This document shows, in pieces, positions 1-6,152 of a DNA stretch of 9,311 nt. The stretch is taken from NCBI GenBank assembly GCA_946184195.1, contig CAMHEP010000058.1, positions 1-9,311 on the forward strand, in the 5' to 3' direction. Origin of the DNA: an uncultured Bacteroidales bacterium. Its GTDB lineage: Bacteria > Bacteroidota > Bacteroidia > Bacteroidales > Paludibacteraceae. Position 1 is the stretch's first letter; each line of letters begins with the position of its first letter. The position numbers and the translations under genes were made by a program. The notes below the pieces were generated by a model. That model saw only the letters and a program-made list of their open reading frames with translations, was not told where the DNA came from and ran no database searches.

Positions 1-1652
1 TGACGGGAGATGTGACGGCATACTGGATACCCGGCGACTACGATACGCAGGAGTATGAATATACGCGCAGCCGTCTTACGGAGATACGGACCAAACAGGC
101 ATCCGCCCGGACGGAAAACCTCTCACAAACAGGCTTCTCCGACACGGGCGTGCAGGTGCCGTTGCTGCTACGCGATGAGAAAGGTATATGGATGCTCATA
201 CATGAGGCGGCGCTGGTGAACTATGGTTGTATGCATGTGAATGTGGATGACACCCGCTATGTGCTGCACGCCTGGCTCACCCCGGATATAGACGGCACAA
301 AGGGGCATCTTCAGACACCGGCTGTTACCCCTTGGCGCACCGTGATTGCATCACGCGATGCACGAGACTTACTTGCCTCGCGCATGGTGCTCAATCTGAA
401 TGAGCCCTGCCGCATAAAGGACACCTCATGGATACGAGGAATGAAATATGTAGGCGTATGGTGGGAGATGATAACGGGTATGTCGGAGTGGTCGTATACG
501 CACGATTTTGCATCGGTCAGACTTGGCGAAACAGACTACAGCCATGCTACGCCCCACGGTAAACACGGAGCTAATACCGCCAATGTAAAGCGATACATTG
601 ACTTTGCTGCTAAATACGGTTTTGACGGTGTACTGGTGGAGGGCTGGAACATCGGATGGGAAGACTGGTTTGGCAACGAAAAAGAGGATGTGTTCGATTT
701 CCTGACACCCTATCCGGACTTTGATATCGATGAAATACATCGTTATGCGAAAGAAAAGGGTGTGAAGATGATTATGCACCACGAGACCTCCGGTGCCATA
801 CGTAACTATGAGAGATACATGGAACGGGCGTATGACTTAATGCAGAAATACGATTATCCGGCTGTTAAGTCCGGTTATGTCGGCAACCTGCTTCCCCGTG
901 GTGAGCGACACTATTCGCAGCGGATGAATGACCACTACCTCTATTGCATCCGCAAGGCAGCTGACAAGCATATCATGGTCAATGCGCATGAGGCAGTTCG
1001 GCCCTCGGGCTTATGCCGTACATGGCCCAACCTGATAGGCAATGAATCCGCCATGGGTACAGAGTATCAGGCCTTTGGAGGCATCCGTCCCGGGCATACG
1101 GCAATATTGCCGTTTACGCGGCTGGTAGGTGGCCCGATGGATTATACTCCGGGTATATTTGAGAACGATGTCAATAAATACAATCCCAATAACCACTCGT
1201 GGGTGAACAGCACCATATGCGGTCAGTTATCGCTCTATGTGACGATGTATTCCCCGCTACAGATGGCTGCCGACCTGCCGCAGACATACGAGCGCTTCAG
1301 GGATGCGTTCCAATTCATTGTGGATGTGCCGGTGGAATGGGACACGGTCTATTATTTAGAGGCAGAACCGTATGAATATATCACAACGGCACGCAAGCAG
1401 AAAGACGCGGAGGCATGGTATATAGGGTCGACCAACGGCATAGAACCACGTGAGGCCGTGATTGACTTATCCTTCCTGCCTAAGGGGAAACGCTATGTGG
1501 CTACTATCTATCAGGACAAGAAGGACGCCCACTACAAGAACAATGCACAAGCCTACACAATAAGCACGAAAAAAGTGACGTCAAAGAGCAAACTGCATAT
1601 CTTTACTGCCGCAGGAGGTGGTTGTGCCATTCGTATTACAGTTCAGCAATAA
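1..1652 (+). CDS. GH97 family alpha-glucosidase (SusB-like), 5'-truncated by window edge
   Basis: This is a glycoside hydrolase of family 97, expected to release glucose from the non-reducing ends of alpha-glucans, probably in the periplasm. The frame is open to the left edge, so the GTG at 12 is not a real start. Numbering from that GTG, the visible acidic residues are E210 (VEGWN), E258 (HHETSG), E327 (HEAVRP), E345 (GNES) and E351 (GTEY). Their spacings (48, 69, 18, 6) match exactly those of Glu391, 439, 508, 526 and 532 in B. thetaiotaomicron SusB, which include the catalytic acid (Glu532), bases (Glu439, Glu508) and Ca2+ ligands. That places it in the inverting, SusB-type branch rather than the retaining branch with an Asp nucleophile. 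By that alignment about 180 N-terminal residues, including any signal peptide and most of the N-terminal beta-sandwich, are missing. The TIM barrel spans roughly 105-445 and a C-terminal beta domain follows. The stop is TAA at 1650. Family is near certain; substrate is inferred. Confidence 0.95.
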   Translation, partial: TGDVTAYWIPGDYDTQEYEYTRSRLTEIRTKQASARTENLSQTGFSDTGVQVPLLLRDEKGIWMLIHEAALVNYGCMHVNVDDTRYVLHAWLTPDIDGTKGHLQTPAVTPWRTVIASRDARDLLASRMVLNLNEPCRIKDTSWIRGMKYVGVWWEMITGMSEWSYTHDFASVRLGETDYSHATPHGKHGANTANVKRYIDFAAKYGFDGVLVEGWNIGWEDWFGNEKEDVFDFLTPYPDFDIDEIHRYAKEKGVKMIMHHETSGAIRNYERYMERAYDLMQKYDYPAVKSGYVGNLLPRGERHYSQRMNDHYLYCIRKAADKHIMVNAHEAVRPSGLCRTWPNLIGNESAMGTEYQAFGGIRPGHTAILPFTRLVGGPMDYTPGIFENDVNKYNPNNHSWVNSTICGQLSLYVTMYSPLQMAADLPQTYERFRDAFQFIVDVPVEWDTVYYLEAEPYEYITTARKQKDAEAWYIGSTNGIEPREAVIDLSFLPKGKRYVATIYQDKKDAHYKNNAQAYTISTKKVTSKSKLHIFTAAGGGCAIRITVQQ

Positions 1653-1695
1653 AAACAATATAACTTTTATTCTTAACCTTTAAAATTGAAGTATT

Positions 1696-3396
1696 ATGAA
1701 GAAGAAATTTCTTTTGAGTGCGTTCTTAACGCTTTGTTCGTTAGGCATGTGGTCGCAAGCCACTTATCCCGAACACATGTATCTCATCGGTACTGCTACT
1801 ACGGCAGGATGGAATTTAGATAATGCCATCGTGATGACAACGGAATCTGATGGTGTCTATACATGGGAAGGCAGTCTCACCGAAGAAGGAAATCTTAAAT
1901 TTCTGGAAGGTGCTGATTGGCTGCCTTCGTACGGACCTTCTAACAATGGGCAGTGGTTGCAGAACAATGCCTTTACACTGGTGAAGAGGACATCCTATAA
2001 TGAAGAAGAGGAGGCAGGTATAGATCGCCAATTCTATGTGAATACATCCGGTACGTATCGGCTGCGTTTGGATTTGACAGGTGCTGAGCCTAAACTGATT
2101 GTAGGCTACCGCAGTATGTCGGCGGCAGCACTCTATTTCAAGAACACGGGGAATGCGTGGAGCAACGTCTATCTGCGTATAGGTCGTGCTGACCATGTGT
2201 ATGCCAAGGCTTTTACGCGTATCGCCGACACGGAGTGGTGGTACTGCCAAGCTCCTGACTATGACGGCTATTCGATGTTTACCATAACCGATAGCAGTGA
2301 TGAGACAACACCGATCGATAGCTATCCTGATGGTGCGAACAGGTTGTACGAATGGACTTATGATCTCACTGCGAATCGTTGGTTCACTTTGACCGACGGA
2401 CCTCATGCTTCAGGGGAACATTTTTACTGGAACAACAGCAGCAGCGAATCCACGCAGGCATCGTGCATCACCGAGAGCGCAGGTTACAGAATCTATTTCG
2501 ACAACTCGCTGACACAATGGACACAACCCTATATGCGCATCGGTCGTACTCATGTAACGGGAATGGGTGATTATGCCTCGTCGTATGCGATGACTCAGGT
2601 AACGGGTACGGATATATGGTATGTGGAGACGGTAAATTGGTCCAATGCAGAGGCGTGGACAATCACGAGCAGCAATGCGAACACGGGAGATCAAAGTGTA
2701 TATAGTTTACCTGCTGAAGCAGAGCGCATATATTGGTACACCGACAACATTGCGTCTAATAAGTGGGTTGTTCCCTCGGGCAGTCGTCAAGGTTCGGGTC
2801 CCTACTGGTGGGCTAACGAGGTCACCGAAGTGGATATATACACCCGCACGCTAACTGATGGTAAATATGGGACAATCTGCCTAAATAAGGCTTCGAAACT
2901 GATTATCGGTGCAACCTTGTATCGTATTGCAGACGCCGATGACGCAGGACTCACGATCGAGGAGGTGACAGAGATGACCGCAGGCACTCCCTATATATTG
3001 CTCGCTTCGGGAAATGAACTCACGGTGCTCACCGCTGGCGATGAAGAAACGGCACAAACAGTGAACGGACTGGTCGGATATATTGGCGTCGGTAATCTAA
3101 CCGTACCGATAAGCACAAACAACTATATCCTGCATGACAATAAATTATATCAGGTGGATCAAACGGCATATATAGCACCCAACCACGCCTATATAGACAG
3201 AAGCGGCATAACTGCCGTCACACCGGCTCCGGGGATGCGCCGTTATGCACTGCCTATTCACCAAAACCCCCAAACACCAACTGCCATCGATGAGGTGAAC
3301 AACCTAAAGATGGAGGGGAAACATATAGTCAATGGCGAACTCGTGATTTACCATGACGGAAAAATGTACAATGCAACAGGTAGAATGCTGCAATAA
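1696..3396 (+). CDS. Secreted multi-domain starch-binding-like protein (SusE/SusF-type N-domain, two CBM-like repeats, C-terminal secretion-type domain)
   Basis: A 566-residue exported protein, probably binding starch or maltooligosaccharides outside the cell. Residues 1-22 form a signal peptide (MKKK, hydrophobic core, cleavage near SQA). Residues ~23-136 resemble the beta-sandwich domains of SusE/SusF outer-membrane starch-binding proteins (YLIGTATTAGWN, DGVYTWEG, LKFLEG). Then come two homologous aromatic-rich modules, 147-245 and 267-372, sharing YF.N....W...Y.RIGR, an IT.SS strand, R.Y.W/YT......W and a closing YW; these look like carbohydrate-binding modules of the CBM25/26 kind. Residues ~385-566 (KYGTICL, then GTPYILLA, PNHAYID, and a final NGELVIYHDGKMYN-like tail) resemble a C-terminal domain seen on many secreted Prevotella proteins. 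No enzyme motif is seen. Unlike SusE/SusF it lacks a convincing lipobox: Cys14 is preceded by LTL and not followed by acidic residues. The gene follows the GH97 gene by 43 nt without a visible promoter, so one transcript is likely. Function is inferred from domain style and neighbour. Confidence 0.8.
   Translation: MKKKFLLSAFLTLCSLGMWSQATYPEHMYLIGTATTAGWNLDNAIVMTTESDGVYTWEGSLTEEGNLKFLEGADWLPSYGPSNNGQWLQNNAFTLVKRTSYNEEEEAGIDRQFYVNTSGTYRLRLDLTGAEPKLIVGYRSMSAAALYFKNTGNAWSNVYLRIGRADHVYAKAFTRIADTEWWYCQAPDYDGYSMFTITDSSDETTPIDSYPDGANRLYEWTYDLTANRWFTLTDGPHASGEHFYWNNSSSESTQASCITESAGYRIYFDNSLTQWTQPYMRIGRTHVTGMGDYASSYAMTQVTGTDIWYVETVNWSNAEAWTITSSNANTGDQSVYSLPAEAERIYWYTDNIASNKWVVPSGSRQGSGPYWWANEVTEVDIYTRTLTDGKYGTICLNKASKLIIGATLYRIADADDAGLTIEEVTEMTAGTPYILLASGNELTVLTAGDEETAQTVNGLVGYIGVGNLTVPISTNNYILHDNKLYQVDQTAYIAPNHAYIDRSGITAVTPAPGMRRYALPIHQNPQTPTAIDEVNNLKMEGKHIVNGELVIYHDGKMYNATGRMLQ
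2134..2811 (+). repeat. Tandem duplicated carbohydrate-binding-like modules inside the secreted protein
   Basis: Two copies of a roughly 100-residue module lie in tandem with a period of about 120 residues (360 bp): copy A covers 2134-2430 and copy B covers 2494-2811. Shared anchors in order are YFKN/YFDN, a W, YLRIGR/YMRIGR, a WWY/IWY strand, ITDSS/ITSSN, RLYEWTY/RIYWYTD, NRW/NKW and FYWNN/YWWAN. Conserved tryptophans and tyrosines would suit stacking on glucose rings. The copies differ widely at residue level, so the duplication is old rather than recent. Confidence 0.75.
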
Positions 3397-3422
3397 AGTC
3401 TAATACAAAAAAATATAGCGTT

Positions 3423-3563
3423 ATGAAAAAGATATATAGATGTCCTGAAAGCAGGATTGTTGACATTGTCAATACAGGAACTCTTCTAAGCGGTAGCGGT
3501 CCAATGCTTGAGTGGGAAGGCGGCGTAAGCGCCACAGGTATAGACGGCATATTAGGAGACTAA
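3423..3563 (+). CDS. Short hypothetical protein, 46 aa, 'MKKxYxxP...LLSGS' type
   Basis: ATG at 3423 opens a 46-codon frame closed by TAA at 3561. The product starts MKKIYRCP, has a short aliphatic stretch (IVDIV, 12-16), then LLSGSG (21-26), EWEGG (30-34) and a Gly/Asp tail ending in D. Small Bacteroidales proteins with the same layout (MKK, aromatic, Pro at about 8, LL/LA followed by SGS near residue 22, then a variable Gly/acidic tail) are familiar as unnamed hypothetical proteins. It is not a clear signal peptide: the hydrophobic segment is short and broken by Asp14. It lies 26 nt after the secreted starch-binding-like gene and 16 nt before a strong terminator, so it is the last gene of that transcript. 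The GG at 33-34 could resemble a double-glycine leader site, but no transporter or maturase is nearby. Function unknown. Support is start context, position and resemblance; a chance frame cannot be excluded. Confidence 0.62.
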   Translation: MKKIYRCPESRIVDIVNTGTLLSGSGPMLEWEGGVSATGIDGILGD

Positions 3564-3579
3564 AGGACCATGTGCCAAG

Positions 3580-3610
3580 AAAAAAAGTGCTCGAAAGGGC
3601 GCTTTTTTTT
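3580..3610 (+). terminator. Intrinsic terminator ending the GH97 / starch-binding / small-protein unit
   Basis: A-tract plus GTGCTC (3580-3592) pairs with GGGCGC plus a T8 run (3597-3610) around a GAAA tetraloop at 3593-3596. The GC part has six pairs, two of them G-U, and the A/T tract extends the stem to about 13 pairs. The run of eight T gives the classic Rho-independent form for + strand transcription. It starts 16 nt after the stop of the 46-aa gene. Confidence 0.9.
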
Positions 3611-3639
3611 GTGTATGTTGATTTTTTTTCGTACTTTTG
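3608..3639 (+). promoter_or_regulatory. Bacteroidota-type promoter for the TonB-dependent receptor-mutS unit
   Basis: TTTG at 3608-3611 and TACTTTTG at 3632-3639 match the Bacteroidota primary sigma factor pattern TTTG (-33) and TAnnTTTG (-7) with a 20-nt spacer, the usual length. Transcription would start at about 3644-3648. The -33 box uses the last three T of the preceding terminator. With that start point, the receptor must initiate downstream, which favours GTG at 3662 and gives a leader of about 15 nt. Confidence 0.8.
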
Positions 3640-3661
3640 CACCTTGTTAAAAGGGATAGAA

Positions 3662-6148
3662 GTGACCAAGTGCAGAGTGATATTGACCATCGTATGTCTC
3701 ATGCTCAATATGAGTCTGTCGGCGCGTGTGCATACCACACGGGTCTATGGTTATGTGACGGATGCGGACAACAAGGGCATCGAACTCGTCAATATCGCCG
3801 TGATGAGTGGCAGCGACATGCAGGTCGGAACCACCACTAATCGCAACGGCTACTACACCCTCATGGTTGAGATGGCAGATACCGTGGAGGTGGTCTATTC
3901 GATGATTGGATATACCACCATCCGGCAGCAACTCTTCACCGACGAGGAGGTCATCAATATCAATGTTATGTTGCCCGACGATGCCGTGATGATGGACGAA
4001 CTGGAGGTGAAAGGCATCCGTCAGCAGACCGGTACTATGGAGCGGCAGAGTGCAGAGATAGTGCGCGTTATGCCCGACGCTTCGGGCGGGAGCATTGAGA
4101 GCCTGCTCATTACCTTTGCCGGCGTGAGTCAGAATAACGAACTAAGCAGCCAATACAATGTCCGCGGAGGTTCGTTCGATGAAAACAGTGTCTATGTGAA
4201 CGGCATCGAGGTCCACCGACCGCTGCTCATCCGTAGCGGACAGCAGGAGGGACTGAGTTTCGTCAATCCCGAGATGGTGCAGAACGTGGGCTTCTCCGCC
4301 GGAGGCTTCGATGCCATGTACGGCGATAAGATGTCCAGTGTGCTCGATATCGAATATAAGCGTCCCACACGCTTCGAGGCAAGCATGAACATCAGCCTGC
4401 TGGGCGCAGGCGTCTATGTAGGGCACGGCGATAGCTCCTTCAGCCAGATGCACGGCATCCGATATAAGACCAACCGATATATGCTCGGTGGGCTCAAGAC
4501 CACCGGCAACTACGACCCTAACTTCGTCGACTATCAGACCCAGCTCACATGGCGGGTTGGTAAGAAACAACCCTCATCACGCAACCGCTGGGAGATGCGT
4601 TTCCTCGGTAATGTCTCGCTCAACGACTACCGTTTCAAACCCGATAGTCTCACCGAGTCCTTCGGTACGATGCAGCAGAGTCAGAACCTCAGCATTTGGT
4701 ACGAGGGGCAGGAGAAGGACCGTTTCCTTACGGTCTTTGGCGCGTTGGGTGCTCATGGGCAGGTGAAAGTGAATAATGGTTCCATCGGTGTGGATGTCAA
4801 CCTAAGCGGTTTCTATACCAACGAGCAGGAGAACTTCGACATCAGCGGTGAGTATGTGCTCTCTGCGGGCGGTAGCTCGCGAAGCGATGTGAGTGGCGAG
4901 GTCTCCACCGGGCAGTCTGCCTCTGTGCTCGGCACCGGCGTGTACCACGAGCATGCACGCAACAGGCTCTCTGCCGGTGTCATCACCGTGGCGCATAGCG
5001 GCGAATGGACCAACCGTGATGCTTCGAATAGCTTGCGTTGGGGGCTCTCCGCGCAAGCCGAACTCATCCGGGACCGTATCAGCGAATGGGAGTGGCGCGA
5101 CTCTGCCGGATATAGTATGCCCAACGCGGCGAAGCAGATGAACCTCTACTACTCCATGCGCGGTGAGAACAGCATGCACTCGGCACGACTGCAAGCCTAT
5201 GTCCAGAACACACACCGCTTCGTCACCGAGGCGTGCCGTATCAACCTCACTGTCGGTGCACGACTCAACTACTGGACCTTCACCGGCGAGGTGCTCCCAT
5301 CGCCTCGTGCCGGCGTCGAGTTCATCCCGGGGTGGAAACGCAACGTGGTCTTCCGCCTCGCTACAGGACTATACTATCAGGCTCCTTTCTACAAGGAGGT
5401 GCGCGACACGCTCACCACCGATGGTATCACACGCATACATCTCAATAGTGACATCAAGGCGCAACGCTCCGTGCACGCCCTCTTCGGCACCGACTATTAT
5501 TTTCGGGCATGGGGTAGGGCTTTCAAACTCAGCGGAGAAGCCTACTACAAGTATATCGACCGCATGGAAAGTTACACGGTGGACAATGTCCGCGTCCGCT
5601 ATTCTGGTAAGAACGACGCTACCGGCTACGCTGCCGGACTCGACCTCAAACTATACGGCGAACTGGTGCCTGGTGCCGACTCGTGGATCAGTTTCTCTAC
5701 TATGACAGCACGGCACAAGATGAACGATCATCCCGAGTACGGATGGCTCCATTCTCCGCAGGAGCAGCGTTATTCAGTATCCATGCTCTTCCAGGACTAT
5801 ATACCCCGTCTGCCCCAATTGCTCTTCCATATCAAGTTCATCTGGTCGGAGGGACTGCCTTTCTCCGCGCCGAGGAACATCGCCGCGCAGGGGCGCATGC
5901 GGGACTATCGCCGTATCGACCTCGGTGCCACCTATTCGTTTAATGCTAAGACGGCGCGATTCATGCGACGCCCGTCTGCCAGACACGTCAAGGAATGGGC
6001 ACTTCAACTGGAGGTCTTCAATATCGTCGACTGGAAGAATGTGAACGGCTACTTCTGGGCAACCGATGCCTACGGGCAACAATGGGCAAGTCCGAACTAT
6101 CTGACGGGACGGATGTTTAACTTCAAGATACGCGTAGATTTACAATAA
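3662..6148 (+). CDS. TonB-dependent outer-membrane receptor (non-SusC, with carboxypeptidase-regulatory-like domain)
   Basis: An 828-residue outer-membrane beta-barrel receptor, expected to import an unknown ligand using TonB energy. I chose GTG 3662 because it gives a good signal peptide (TKCR, then hydrophobic ILTIVCLML, cleavage near LSA at 21) and lies just after the promoter; the frame stays open upstream to 3512 but that stretch is basic, crosses the terminator and precedes the promoter. Residues ~27-103 form a CarboxypepD_reg-like beta domain (VYGYVTD, GYYTL, VYSMIGY). Residues ~128-232 are the plug, with YNVRGGSFDEN (165), VYVNG, RSGQQEG and YGDKMSSVLD. The remainder is strand-rich barrel, ending FKIRVDLQ. 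The plug phrases recur in a widely conserved stand-alone receptor class of Bacteroidota. No SusD follows, so it is not a typical SusC/SusD pair. Stop TAA at 6146 is 4 nt before mutS. The substrate cannot be read from sequence. Confidence 0.9.
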   Translation: MTKCRVILTIVCLMLNMSLSARVHTTRVYGYVTDADNKGIELVNIAVMSGSDMQVGTTTNRNGYYTLMVEMADTVEVVYSMIGYTTIRQQLFTDEEVININVMLPDDAVMMDELEVKGIRQQTGTMERQSAEIVRVMPDASGGSIESLLITFAGVSQNNELSSQYNVRGGSFDENSVYVNGIEVHRPLLIRSGQQEGLSFVNPEMVQNVGFSAGGFDAMYGDKMSSVLDIEYKRPTRFEASMNISLLGAGVYVGHGDSSFSQMHGIRYKTNRYMLGGLKTTGNYDPNFVDYQTQLTWRVGKKQPSSRNRWEMRFLGNVSLNDYRFKPDSLTESFGTMQQSQNLSIWYEGQEKDRFLTVFGALGAHGQVKVNNGSIGVDVNLSGFYTNEQENFDISGEYVLSAGGSSRSDVSGEVSTGQSASVLGTGVYHEHARNRLSAGVITVAHSGEWTNRDASNSLRWGLSAQAELIRDRISEWEWRDSAGYSMPNAAKQMNLYYSMRGENSMHSARLQAYVQNTHRFVTEACRINLTVGARLNYWTFTGEVLPSPRAGVEFIPGWKRNVVFRLATGLYYQAPFYKEVRDTLTTDGITRIHLNSDIKAQRSVHALFGTDYYFRAWGRAFKLSGEAYYKYIDRMESYTVDNVRVRYSGKNDATGYAAGLDLKLYGELVPGADSWISFSTMTARHKMNDHPEYGWLHSPQEQRYSVSMLFQDYIPRLPQLLFHIKFIWSEGLPFSAPRNIAAQGRMRDYRRIDLGATYSFNAKTARFMRRPSARHVKEWALQLEVFNIVDWKNVNGYFWATDAYGQQWASPNYLTGRMFNFKIRVDLQ

Positions 6149-6152
6149 TACT

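Noticed and set aside
1653..1695. TAACTTTTA as a possible -7 box between the GH97 and starch-binding-like genes
   Set aside because: It lacks the final G of TAnnTTTG and no TTTG box stands at the proper distance; co-transcription is simpler.
1816..2406. 196-codon antisense frame opposite the secreted starch-binding-like gene
   Set aside because: No domain or signal; the + strand frame has a signal peptide and clear repeated modules.
3520..3540. Possible small hairpin GGCG...CGCC within the 46-aa gene
   Set aside because: Only about four base pairs and inside a coding frame; not enough to call a regulatory structure.
3512..3661. N-terminal extension of the receptor frame beginning MGRRRKRHR
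   Set aside because: It overlaps the 46-aa gene, the terminator and the promoter, and encodes a basic non-signal stretch; the GTG at 3662 gives a normal signal peptide.
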